Shown here: positions 1 to 8,164 of the stretch, piece after piece
How positions within the stretch are numbered: the first letter of the stretch is position 1
Layout: each line of letters starts with the position of its first letter
NCBI RefSeq assembly: GCF_001591005.1
Contig: NZ_BCTY01000004.1
Location: 101,092 to 165,091 of the forward strand
Direction: 5' to 3'
DNA: 64,000 nt
From: Sphingomonas sanguinis NBRC 13937
GTDB taxonomy: Bacteria > Pseudomonadota > Alphaproteobacteria > Sphingomonadales > Sphingomonadaceae
Notes under the pieces: generated by a model
Database searches by the model: none
Seen by the model: only the letters and a program-made list of their open reading frames with translations
What the model was told of the DNA's origin: nothing
Position numbers and translations under genes: made by a program

Positions 1-577
1 CGGCGGCAAAGCCCATGCCGAAGAAGCGCGCGGCGATCCCGTCCCAGAAGGGCGCCTCGCCCGCCTCGTCGACCACGCCGCGCAATTCGGCGATGGTCCG
101 GTCGGCAAAGCGCGGGCGGTGCATCGCGATGAACAGATAGCGGCTGCGCGCCAGCAAGGTGCCCGCCCCGCCCGCCCGGGCATCGGCGCGCAGGAATAGC
201 CCGCCCACCTCGCTGCACCCGGCATGGTCGGTGCAGATGGTCAGCTTCGTATGATCGACCGACCGGCCCAGTACGGCATGGTCCGCGCCATGCCGGTCGA
301 TGCGATAGCTGTAGAAGGGCGCGTCGGTGCCGATATGCGAGAAGATCTGGCAGGTGCCGTGGATCGCCTGGGTGCCCAAATCCTCCAGCACGAACAGGAA
401 GCGGTCGACGCCGAAGCGGTCGGTGTCGCGCGCAAAGGCGGCATCGGCGGCGGCCAGTCGCTCGGCCAGCTTGGCCTTGTCCGGCGGCAGATTGACGAAC
501 CCGCCGCCGGTGGTCTGCGCCATGGCGTAGAGCGCCGACAGGTCGTGCCCGCCGGCGGCCCGCAGGACGATCGTCAC
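1..577 (-). CDS. astA: Arginine N-succinyltransferase (partial, 3' end beyond window)
   Basis: Transfers succinyl from succinyl-CoA to L-arginine, first step of the ammonia-producing arginine succinyltransferase (AST) pathway, in the cytosol. About 192 residues are present out of a family length near 340, so the C-terminal half lies left of the window. Family landmarks seen in the translation are RFLFVLEDLGT, SEVGGLFLRADAR, a conserved region reading TIAELRGVVDEAGEAPFWD and FFGMGF at the edge. The GTG start at 577 shares the bases GTGA with the astD stop codon, so the two genes are translationally coupled. Gene order is C-D-A, unlike the astCADBE order of E. coli; astB would be expected just beyond the edge. 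Confidence 0.9.
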   Translation of the reverse strand, partial: MTIVLRAAGGHDLSALYAMAQTTGGGFVNLPPDKAKLAERLAAADAAFARDTDRFGVDRFLFVLEDLGTQAIHGTCQIFSHIGTDAPFYSYRIDRHGADHAVLGRSVDHTKLTICTDHAGCSEVGGLFLRADARAGGAGTLLARSRYLFIAMHRPRFADRTIAELRGVVDEAGEAPFWDGIAARFFGMGFAA

Positions 578-1995
578 GCCGCGCCGGCTCCCAATACCGG
601 TTTCAGCGCGTCCCAATTGCCCGCCGCGCTGCCCGCCTCGAAGCTCGCCATCGGATAGGCGCAGTAGTCGGCGGCATAATAGGCGCTGGGGCGGTGGTTG
701 CCTGAATCGCCGATCCCGCCGAAGGGCTGCGCCCCCGCCGCGCCCGTGGTCGGGCGGTTGCGGTTGACCACGCCCGCGCGCGCTTCGATGACGAAGCGCT
801 CCCACAACGCATCGTCATCGGTCAGCAGTCCGGCGGACAGGCCGAAGCGGGTTTCGTTCGCGGCGGTGATGGCGGCATCGAAGTCCGCAACGCGGACGAC
901 CTGCAGCACCGGCGCGAAAATCTCCTCGTCGGGCACGACCACGCCGGTCACGTCGAGCAGTGCGGGGGTGACGAAGGCGGCGCTGCGCCCCTCAATCCCG
1001 CCGAACGGCACGATGGCGCGGGCCCCGGCCGCCTCCAATGCAGCGACCTGCGCATGGGCGGTCGTGGCGGCGGCGTCGGAGATCAGCGGACCGATATAGG
1101 GGTTCTCGTCCCAGCGCCCGATGGGCAGGCGCGGGATCAGCGCGGCGACCGCCTCCACCACCGCATCGCCGAACGCGCCCGCTGGCAGGATCAGGCGGCG
1201 TGCGCAGGAGCAACGCTGTCCGGTGGTGATATAGGCCGACTGGACGATCAGCGCGGCCACCTCGGTCACGTCGCCGTCCCACGCGATCAGCGGGTTGTTG
1301 CCGCCCAGTTCCAGCGCGAGGATCACGTCGGGCCGCTCGGCAAAAGCGCGGCGGAAATGTGCGCCGGTGGTTGCCGATCCGGTGAACAGCAGCCCATCGA
1401 TATCCGCCGCCACCAGCGCGGCGCCGGTTTCGCGTGCGCCCTGTACGACCTGCAACACGTTTTCAGGCAGACCGGCTTCGCTCCAAGCATTCGCCATCGC
1501 CGCGCCGACCGCCGGGGTCAGTTCGGACGGCTTGAACACCACACTATTCCCGGCGAGCAGCGCGGGCACGATATGGCCGTTGGGCAGATGGCCGGGGAAG
1601 TTGTACGGCCCCAGCACCGCCATCACCCCGTGCGGGCGGTGGCGCAGGACGGATTCCCCAAACGGCATCGCGCTGCGCTTTTCGCCCGCGCGTTCGGCCT
1701 GGGCGGCGATCGACAGTTCGACCTTGCCGACCATCGTGCCGACCTCCTGCGTGGCCTCCCACAGCGGCTTGCCGGTTTCACGCGCGATCAGCTCGGCGAG
1801 GTCGGCGGTGCGCGCCTTCAGCACGGCGGCATAGGCGCGCGCGATGGCCACCCGTTCCTCGAGCGAGGTGCGCCGCCAGTCGCGAAACGCCACACTAGCG
1901 CGGGCGACCGCTGCATCGACATCCGCGCCGCTGGCGACCGGACCGGTCCAGACGGTGTCGCCCGTCGCCGGGCAGGTCGAGGTCAGCACGCTCAT
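574..1995 (-). CDS. astD: N-succinylglutamate 5-semialdehyde dehydrogenase
   Basis: NAD-dependent aldehyde dehydrogenase that oxidises succinylglutamate semialdehyde to succinylglutamate, fourth step of the AST pathway. 473 residues, normal for AstD. The ALDH core is complete: GPYNFPGHLPNGH (about residues 129-141), FTGSATTG glycine motif, general base E229 in ALELGGNNP and catalytic C262 in TGQRCSCARR. The reading frame stays open far upstream, but that part is only the astC gene in another frame; the ATG at 1995 overlaps the astC stop as ATGA and gives the family start (MSVLTSTCPATGDTVW). Overlaps astA by GTGA at the other end. Identity is strong because of operon context and the GHLPNGHIVPALLAGN signature. 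Confidence 0.95.
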   Translation of the reverse strand: MSVLTSTCPATGDTVWTGPVASGADVDAAVARASVAFRDWRRTSLEERVAIARAYAAVLKARTADLAELIARETGKPLWEATQEVGTMVGKVELSIAAQAERAGEKRSAMPFGESVLRHRPHGVMAVLGPYNFPGHLPNGHIVPALLAGNSVVFKPSELTPAVGAAMANAWSEAGLPENVLQVVQGARETGAALVAADIDGLLFTGSATTGAHFRRAFAERPDVILALELGGNNPLIAWDGDVTEVAALIVQSAYITTGQRCSCARRLILPAGAFGDAVVEAVAALIPRLPIGRWDENPYIGPLISDAAATTAHAQVAALEAAGARAIVPFGGIEGRSAAFVTPALLDVTGVVVPDEEIFAPVLQVVRVADFDAAITAANETRFGLSAGLLTDDDALWERFVIEARAGVVNRNRPTTGAAGAQPFGGIGDSGNHRPSAYYAADYCAYPMASFEAGSAAGNWDALKPVLGAGAA

Positions 1996-3188
1996 GCCGC
2001 CTTCGCCATCAGCCCACGCGCCGCGCCGCAGGCCGCTTCCAGCCGGGTGACCGCCTCGGCAATCTCTTGCGCAGAGATCAGCAGCGACGGCAGCAGGCGC
2101 ACGCAATTCTCGCCGCCGCCCGCGACCAATATGCCATGGTCGCGGGCAATTCCCATGAACTCGCGATTGTTCGGGATCATCTTGAGGCCGATCAACAGCC
2201 CCTTGCCGCGCACTTCGGCGATCACATCGGGGAAACGGGCGCGCAGCGCCTCCAGCCGCTCGAAGAAATCGGCGCTCGCGGCACGGGCATGGGCGAGGGT
2301 TTCCTCGTTCGCGATGGTATCGAACGCGGCAATGCCGACCGCCATGGCCAGCGGATTGCCACCGAACGTCGTGCCATGAACGCCCGGCGTCATGCCCTTC
2401 GCCGCCTCGGTGGTGGCGAGGCAGGCACCGACCGGGAAACCCGACCCCAGCGCCTTGGCCAGTGCCATGATGTCGGGCGCCGCACCGTCGAACCACTGAT
2501 GCGCGAAGAGCTTGCCGGTGCGGCCCATGCCGCTTTGCACCTCGTCATGGATCAGCAGCACGCCATGCTTGCGCGTCAATTCGCGCAGGCGCAGCAGCCA
2601 TTCGCCCGACAGCGCGCGCGCACCGCCTTCGCCCTGCACCGGCTCGACGATCACCGCCGCCGTGGTCGGGCTGGCGATGGCCGCCTCGATCGCCGCCGTA
2701 TCGTCGATCGACAGCTGGACGAAGCCCGGCAGGCGCGGGCCGCAGCCCTCCATATAGCCCGCATTGCCCGAGGCGTTGATCGCGGCATAGGTGCGGCCGT
2801 GGAACGACCCGGCAAAGCCGACGATATCGATCCGCTCCGGCTGGCCGTTCACATGATGATAGCGACGCGCGGTCTTGATCGCGCATTCGACCGCTTCGGT
2901 GCCGGTATTGGCGAAGAACACGCAATCGGCGAAGGACGCATCGACCAGCCGCTGCGCCAGCGCTTCCTGCCCCGGAATGCGGAAGATGTTCGAAACGTGC
3001 CACAGCTTGCCCGCCTGTTCGGTCAGCGCGGCGACCAGCGCGGGATGGGCATGGCCCAGCGCATCGGTGGCAATGCCCGCCACGCAGTCGAGATAGCGCC
3101 GCCCCTCGGTATCGATCAGCCACACGCCCTCGCCGCGATCCACCGCGATCGGTGCGCGGTTGTACAGGTTCATCAGGGGATCGGTCAT
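1992..3188 (-). CDS. astC: Succinylornithine/acetylornithine transaminase
   Basis: Class III PLP aminotransferase, 398 residues. In this operon it should convert succinylornithine plus 2-oxoglutarate to succinylglutamate semialdehyde plus glutamate; family members are usually bifunctional with the ArgD reaction of arginine synthesis. Visible features: NTGTEAVECAIK (phosphate binding), D215 in IHDEVQSGMGRTG and the Schiff-base lysine K245 in ALAKALGSGFPVGA. First gene of the astC-D-A operon; the only promoter space is the roughly 130 bp between 3189 and 3317. The sequence alone cannot separate AstC from ArgD; the linked astD and astA decide the name. Confidence 0.92.
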   Translation of the reverse strand: MTDPLMNLYNRAPIAVDRGEGVWLIDTEGRRYLDCVAGIATDALGHAHPALVAALTEQAGKLWHVSNIFRIPGQEALAQRLVDASFADCVFFANTGTEAVECAIKTARRYHHVNGQPERIDIVGFAGSFHGRTYAAINASGNAGYMEGCGPRLPGFVQLSIDDTAAIEAAIASPTTAAVIVEPVQGEGGARALSGEWLLRLRELTRKHGVLLIHDEVQSGMGRTGKLFAHQWFDGAAPDIMALAKALGSGFPVGACLATTEAAKGMTPGVHGTTFGGNPLAMAVGIAAFDTIANEETLAHARAASADFFERLEALRARFPDVIAEVRGKGLLIGLKMIPNNREFMGIARDHGILVAGGGENCVRLLPSLLISAQEIAEAVTRLEAACGAARGLMAKAA

Positions 3189-3317
3189 GACGGCTCCTAT
3201 TACGGATTCGGGAATGCACTGGCGGGTCAGGCTACCCCCTATTTGGCCCCTGGAACGGCCATGAACAAACGCATTGGCATCATCTATTGATGAGCAATGG
3301 GAATGAAGAAGACGGGC

Positions 3318-4460
3318 TTAGCGTGCCTTGATCGGGGTGACGGTCGACGGGCACCCGTCGCGCTTGCACGGAAGGCTGTCATCCCAGGACAGCAGGCGGA
3401 CGACCATGTCGCCCGGCTGGGTCCGTGGATCGGTGCCCAAGCCCGCGACCCGCGCGTCGAGCGGCGCGGTCAGCGTGGCGATAGTCCGGCCGAACGGGTC
3501 GGTCACGACCGCCAGCACGTCGCCCTTCTTCACATATTGGTTCAACTTCACGCGCAGCTGCGCCCATCCCCCGCGCGGGCTGTCGACATTGGTCACGACA
3601 TTGCCGAGAAAGGGTTCCGGATCGCGGATATCGGGCTTGCCCGGCAGCATCCCCCGGTCGATCATCACGTTGCGCACGCCGCGCAGGCCCCGCGCGATCA
3701 TCGCATTGTCGAACACCTCCGCACCGCCCAGCTCATAGGTGACGGCCGGGATGGCGTTGGCATTCAGCATGTCCTCCACCGCGCCGTCGATGCCCGCATT
3801 CACATAGACGCTGTCTGGTCGCAGCATCATCGCGATCCGCTTGGCGACCGGGGTCGCGACGAAGACATAGGCCGGATAGGCACCCCCGCGCGACTGGGTA
3901 TGCAGGTCGATGGCGAAATCGGTATTGCCGGTGAAGACACGCGACCATAGCCGCCGGGCATAACGCTGCGCCGCATTGCCTTCATCGCCCTGCACATGCG
4001 GATCGCGCGGAATCAGCCGGTTGAGATTGTCGCCCGAACCATTGTGGCCGCCGGTAAAAGCGCGCGTCGAATTGCGCAGGCCCGGCGCATTGAGGCCGGG
4101 CATGGCGATCAGCGTTCCCTTCATGGTCGCCGGGTCGAGCCCCTCGACCAACTGGTGGATCACGCCGATGCCGTTCAGTTCGTCGCCATGGATGCCGGCG
4201 GTGAGCAGGAAGCGGGGACCGGGCTGCGCCCCCTTCACTACGATGATCGGCACATAATAGCCCTGTCCGATCTCATTGTCGTCGACCCGCAGCCACAAAC
4301 GCGTCTTGCCGGAAGGCATGGTGGCGACGTCCAGCTTCTCGATGACCGGCGATCCGTCGATCCGGTCCCCCGGCTCGCCCGCCATCACGGCGGTGGGGAG
4401 GGCGGCGAACAGCGCGACGGCCAGCAGGGGCCGGGCAAGAACGGGAAACAGACGGGACAT
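3318..4460 (-). CDS. Exported succinylglutamate desuccinylase/aspartoacylase-family hydrolase
   Basis: 380-residue zinc carboxypeptidase-like amidohydrolase. From the ATG at 4460 (preceded by GGAGAG) the protein opens with a signal peptide, hydrophobic LLAVALFAALPTAVMAG, so it is probably periplasmic, unlike the cytosolic AstE. Zinc-binding signature: H91-G-D-E94 (GIHGDELNG) and H187 in DLHTQSRGG. The C-terminal part (about residues 300-350, VKKGDVLAVVTDPFGRTIATL) resembles the beta-barrel lipoyl-like domain of this superfamily. It lies directly upstream of astC on the same strand, so a link with arginine/succinylglutamate use is tempting, but the export signal argues for a different amide or ester substrate. 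Confidence 0.8.
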   Translation of the reverse strand: MSRLFPVLARPLLAVALFAALPTAVMAGEPGDRIDGSPVIEKLDVATMPSGKTRLWLRVDDNEIGQGYYVPIIVVKGAQPGPRFLLTAGIHGDELNGIGVIHQLVEGLDPATMKGTLIAMPGLNAPGLRNSTRAFTGGHNGSGDNLNRLIPRDPHVQGDEGNAAQRYARRLWSRVFTGNTDFAIDLHTQSRGGAYPAYVFVATPVAKRIAMMLRPDSVYVNAGIDGAVEDMLNANAIPAVTYELGGAEVFDNAMIARGLRGVRNVMIDRGMLPGKPDIRDPEPFLGNVVTNVDSPRGGWAQLRVKLNQYVKKGDVLAVVTDPFGRTIATLTAPLDARVAGLGTDPRTQPGDMVVRLLSWDDSLPCKRDGCPSTVTPIKAR

Positions 4461-4852
4461 GGCGGCTCTCCAGGACGACAAGAGCAAAGCGTGCCATGTC
4501 GTTACGGGGGCGGCCAAGCGATAATCCGTCATGTCTTGATGCGTCCCGCTCATTACCGAAGGGGTGAGCGATCATGTAAAAAAGGCGACGTGAAGGATTT
4601 CGCAATTCTGTCAGGGAGGTAGCAGCTTCAGGCACGGTCCGCGTGTCCATTGCTTCCATCCTGGGCGCGCCATTTCTCTGTCCAGCCTGTTGACGGATGG
4701 GCATTGGACTCAATTTTCTCGACCGCGACGCGATACCCTTCACGGCCTTTCGCCATCGTCCCGTGCCTGCTCTGCCACTTGCTGGCGCGTCAGGTGTCTG
4801 CCCCCCGATTGGACGGTGTGATCCCGAACGCCGCAGGGTGGTGGACTTGGGG
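4461..4852. other. 392-bp interval without a convincing gene
   Basis: Between the exported desuccinylase-type gene and the small hypothetical gene. Longer frames here have no family resemblance. A small inverted repeat (CGCTCA at 4547-4552, TGAGCG at 4565-4570) lies upstream of the hydrolase start and could be a regulatory site. Nothing else recognised. Confidence 0.5.
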
Positions 4853-5173
4853 TCAGTTGCCTTCGGTGTCGACCGTGAAGACCACCGGCTTGCCGCGCGA
4901 CATGGGTTCCCAACCCGCTGCCAGAGCGGCCCGCACGCAGCGCGAAATCGTTGCATCATCAAGCTGCAGACGACCGGGCGGCAAACCCCTCAAGAGCCGC
5001 TTGGGTGCCGGAAACTCGACCCACGCCTCGCGCTTGGTGTTTTGCTGAACCAGGGAAATGGTCATTCCCTTCCAGCCTTCGTCATCGGAAAGATGCGGCT
5101 CACGCTGGAGCCGCCAATCATATTGGTCGCCATCGACGTTGACCGTACCGGTGTTGCTTTGGGATTTTGCCAT
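4853..5173 (-). CDS. Small conserved-type hypothetical protein
   Basis: 106 residues from ATG at 5173 (MAKSQSNTGTVNVDGDQYDW). No signal peptide, no membrane segment. The composition, mixed polar with WRLQREPHLSDDEGWKGMTISL and a C-terminal ISRCVRAALAAGWEPMSRGK, looks like a real globular protein rather than a GC-driven open frame. The C-terminal end GKPVVFTVD suggests a beta strand. The middle part (REAWVEFPAPKR) is rich in charged and aromatic residues. I do not recognise a family with certainty. It is transcribed alone, with 200 bp to the next gene upstream. Confidence 0.6.
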   Translation of the reverse strand: MAKSQSNTGTVNVDGDQYDWRLQREPHLSDDEGWKGMTISLVQQNTKREAWVEFPAPKRLLRGLPPGRLQLDDATISRCVRAALAAGWEPMSRGKPVVFTVDTEGN

Positions 5174-5374
5174 GCGGCGGCCTCTAGCATGCCAGCTCGA
5201 TCCACGCACAATTTCGCTGTCGCCGCAGCCCGGCAAGCCCGACCATGAGCGGCGATCGTCTCGTCTCCAGCATCGAAAAAGGCGGCATTGCGTATCGGGT
5301 TGGACAGCAAACCAGCGCCACGACCAGCGTTTCTCGACTTCTCTACCATCACGCGTCGCGCGCCGTTGCGGTAA

Positions 5375-7831
5375 TTACCGCGCGGCGGGCGGCGCAGCGG
5401 GGACCGGTGGCTTGACGTAGCGGTCGAGCCAGTCGGTCATCTGCCACAGCGTCTCTTCGGTCGACTCCAGCGCGCGATAGCCATGCGGCTCGTTGGGGAG
5501 GACGACATAGCGCACCGTTGCGCCATTGCCCTTTAGCGCGGCGTACATCCGCTCCGACTGGATGGGGAAGGTGCCGCTATTGTCGTCGGCGCCGCCATGG
5601 ATCAGCAGGATCGGCGCCTTGATCCGGTCGGCATAGGTGAAGGGGCTCATCTTCGTATAGGTGTCGGTCGCCTGCCAATAGGTGCGCTGTTCGGCCTGGA
5701 AGCCGAAGGGGGTGAGGGTGCGGTTGTATGCGCCCGACCGGGCGATTCCCGCGCGGAACAACTTGGTGTGGGCGAGCAGATTGGCGGTCATGAACGCGCC
5801 GTAGCTGTGGCCGCCCACCGCCATGCGGGCCCGGTCGGCGACGCCCAGCTTGACGACCGCGTCGACCGCTGCCTGGGCATCGGCCTGAAGCTGCTGGACA
5901 TAGGTGTCGTTGGCCTCCGCGCCGCCCTCGCCGATAATCGGCATGGCGGGGTTGTCGAGGATCGCATAGCCCTGGGTCAGCAGGAACAGATGGCTGATCC
6001 CGCGCGGCCGCACGAAGCGATTGCCCTGATCGACGGTCTGCCCGGCGACCTTCGCATCGGTATATTCGGCCGGATAGGCCCAGAGCAGCGTCGGCAGCGG
6101 CCCGTCGCGCTTCGCATCATAACCGGCGGGCAGATAAAGCGAGCCCGACAACGGCAGCCCGTCGGCGCGGGTGTAGGTGATCGTCCGCTGGGTCACGCCC
6201 GCAAAGACCGGTGCGGGATCGGTGAAGCGGGTGACCGGCTTCACGCCGCCGCCCTTTACGGAGCGGATCATGTAATTGGGGACCAGCGTCGCACTTTCGC
6301 GCCGGGTCAGGATGCGCCGTCCCTGATCGTCGAGCATCGCGACGACGCTTTCGTAATAAGGTGGCTTGGCCGTCCACAGCCGGGTCTGCTCACTGCCGCT
6401 GAGGGGCATCGTCGCCAGGAAGGGGAAGGCCCCCGCCTTGGTCGCGCCTTCGCCGCTGACGTAGACGGCGTCGTGCTTGGGCGTGAAGCGCATCACCGAC
6501 TTGCCCGCCGCATTCTCCTCCAGGACCGGGCGGCCGGGGTCGCCATATTGGTCCTGGTAATTGCGGGTCAGCAGCATGCGGGTCTCGCCGGGACGGGCAG
6601 GGGACACCGCCAGCCGATGTTCGGTGCGCGAGCGCCATTCGCGGTCGACGACCATCGCAAAGTCGTCATCGCCCCACATCGTCGTGGCATAGCGGGCAGG
6701 GGTCTTTGCCAGTTCGACCGGCTCGGCAGTGAAGGGGGCCGCCTGCATCATCACCTTGTCGTGAAAGGCGATCTTGGCCTTGGGGTTACCGCCATCGAGT
6801 GCCTCGGCCCAGACCAGCGTGGCGGGCGCGTCCGAGCGCCATACCGCGTCCCGCGGGCCCTTGACGGTCGCATCGAAATCGACCGGCAGATCATCGGCGA
6901 GCGGCCGGTCGACCAGCGTCTTCACCGGTTGCCCCTCGATCGTGGCAACCGCGATTTCCGTTGGGAAGAAGCGCGCAGGAAGAAGATAGGAATAGGGGCG
7001 CTTCAGCCGCTCGGTCAGCAGGTAGCGGCCATCGGGCGAAATGCTGAAGTCCGCAATCAGCCCCGGCGCGCCGATGGCTTGGGCGGCGCCGGACAGGTCG
7101 ACCCGGACGAGTTGGCCTGTGAAATAATAGTCGAACAGCGCCTCGTCATGCGCATCGCCGAGCAGGTCCTCATAGGTTCGCGCCGCCGATGTGCGGCCAT
7201 GGCTTTCCTGTACGATCGGGCCTGCCGGGGTCGGGTCGGCGGCGGGCGGAGCGCTACGGTTAGGCGCGACCATATAGGCGATCAACGCGCGGCTGTCGGG
7301 CGTCCACATGAAGGGCGTGCCGAAGGTGCCGTTCAGCCCCTTTGCGATCACCCGGGCCGATCCGTCGCGATCGGCGACCCAAAGCGAGAGGCCGTTCGGC
7401 TCCTGCACGTAAAAGGCCAAGTGGGCGCCATCGGGCGACCAGTCCGGCGCGGCGAAGCGGGTGCCCTGGGGCAGCTTGACCGCGACCGTCCGGCCGCTCG
7501 CTACATCCTGGAAGCTGAGCGCGTTCAGCCATGCGACGCGCACCTCGGCCTGGCCGTTGGTGGCGGGGTCGATGCGGTATCCGCCCAGCCGCAGGATCGG
7601 CTTCGACAGATTGGCGATGGAGGGCAGGTTCTCGCGGCCCAGGATCGCCAGGGTGCGATGATCGGGGCTGAGCACGACCGCCGGGGTCGGCGGCGTTTCC
7701 AGTGCCTTCGCGATGGCGTCGGGCGCGCGGTGATAGGGGGTGCCGGGTGTTTGCGCCTGTGCCAGGCCGGGGGCCGTGACGGCCGCGCTGGTTGCCAGAA
7801 AGACCGAGACCAAACGAGTTCCGACGCGCAT
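5375..7831 (-). CDS. S9 family serine peptidase (prolyl oligopeptidase type)
   Basis: 818-residue secreted peptidase. Start ATG at 7831 (MRVGTRLVSVFLATSA) gives a clean signal peptide ending AQA near residue 24; the frame continues upstream without a better start. N-terminal two thirds is a WD-like beta-propeller (repeated DWSPDGAHLAFYV and FSISPDGRYLL). C-terminal alpha/beta hydrolase has the full triad: S676 in GGHSYGAF, D749 or D750 in HGGADDN and H783 in EPHGYR. The architecture resembles the glutamyl-endopeptidase-like branch of S9 (related to plant chloroplast CGEP) more than classical dipeptidyl peptidase IV; the substrate is not certain. Probably degrades peptides in the periplasm. 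Confidence 0.85.
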   Translation of the reverse strand: MRVGTRLVSVFLATSAAVTAPGLAQAQTPGTPYHRAPDAIAKALETPPTPAVVLSPDHRTLAILGRENLPSIANLSKPILRLGGYRIDPATNGQAEVRVAWLNALSFQDVASGRTVAVKLPQGTRFAAPDWSPDGAHLAFYVQEPNGLSLWVADRDGSARVIAKGLNGTFGTPFMWTPDSRALIAYMVAPNRSAPPAADPTPAGPIVQESHGRTSAARTYEDLLGDAHDEALFDYYFTGQLVRVDLSGAAQAIGAPGLIADFSISPDGRYLLTERLKRPYSYLLPARFFPTEIAVATIEGQPVKTLVDRPLADDLPVDFDATVKGPRDAVWRSDAPATLVWAEALDGGNPKAKIAFHDKVMMQAAPFTAEPVELAKTPARYATTMWGDDDFAMVVDREWRSRTEHRLAVSPARPGETRMLLTRNYQDQYGDPGRPVLEENAAGKSVMRFTPKHDAVYVSGEGATKAGAFPFLATMPLSGSEQTRLWTAKPPYYESVVAMLDDQGRRILTRRESATLVPNYMIRSVKGGGVKPVTRFTDPAPVFAGVTQRTITYTRADGLPLSGSLYLPAGYDAKRDGPLPTLLWAYPAEYTDAKVAGQTVDQGNRFVRPRGISHLFLLTQGYAILDNPAMPIIGEGGAEANDTYVQQLQADAQAAVDAVVKLGVADRARMAVGGHSYGAFMTANLLAHTKLFRAGIARSGAYNRTLTPFGFQAEQRTYWQATDTYTKMSPFTYADRIKAPILLIHGGADDNSGTFPIQSERMYAALKGNGATVRYVVLPNEPHGYRALESTEETLWQMTDWLDRYVKPPVPAAPPAAR

Positions 7832-8164
7832 TCCCAACCCCTTGTTATAACGTGCAAAGGGGGTGTGGCATGCCCGCGCCGCCCACGCCAGACCCCGGCC
7901 GGGGAAATATCGGCTCGACCAAATCCTGCGTCGGAAGTTTTGCGACAGTTTGAGACATTTTGATACAAATATAGCATGAGAATATAAGAGGGAGGTTTCG
8001 CCAAAAATTGACATGATGAAGATGTAATCTCCAGATGTAAAATATATCAGCCTTTTAATTTGACGATCTATCGCTGCGATACTTAGGGGCGGGAATTGGT
8101 CTGGCTGTGTGGCGGGCCTGTATTCTTTCCAGGCGGATCATCCGCCGCAACACTGGGGTTCCGC
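7832..8164. promoter_or_regulatory. AT-rich divergent intergenic region
   Basis: About 330 bp between the S9 peptidase and the autotransporter, transcribed away from each other. The part from about 7935 to 8085 is markedly AT-rich compared with everything around it (runs such as AAAATATATCAG and TTTTAATTTGACG), suitable for two divergent promoters. A TTGACG and a TTGACA occur, but I could not pair either with a good -10 at 16-18 bp. Confidence 0.4.

Noticed and set aside
1054..2379. Long open frame on the plus strand opposite astC/astD
   Set aside because: Arg/Gly/His-rich translation with no family resemblance; the minus strand carries well-conserved AST enzymes. A GC-driven shadow.
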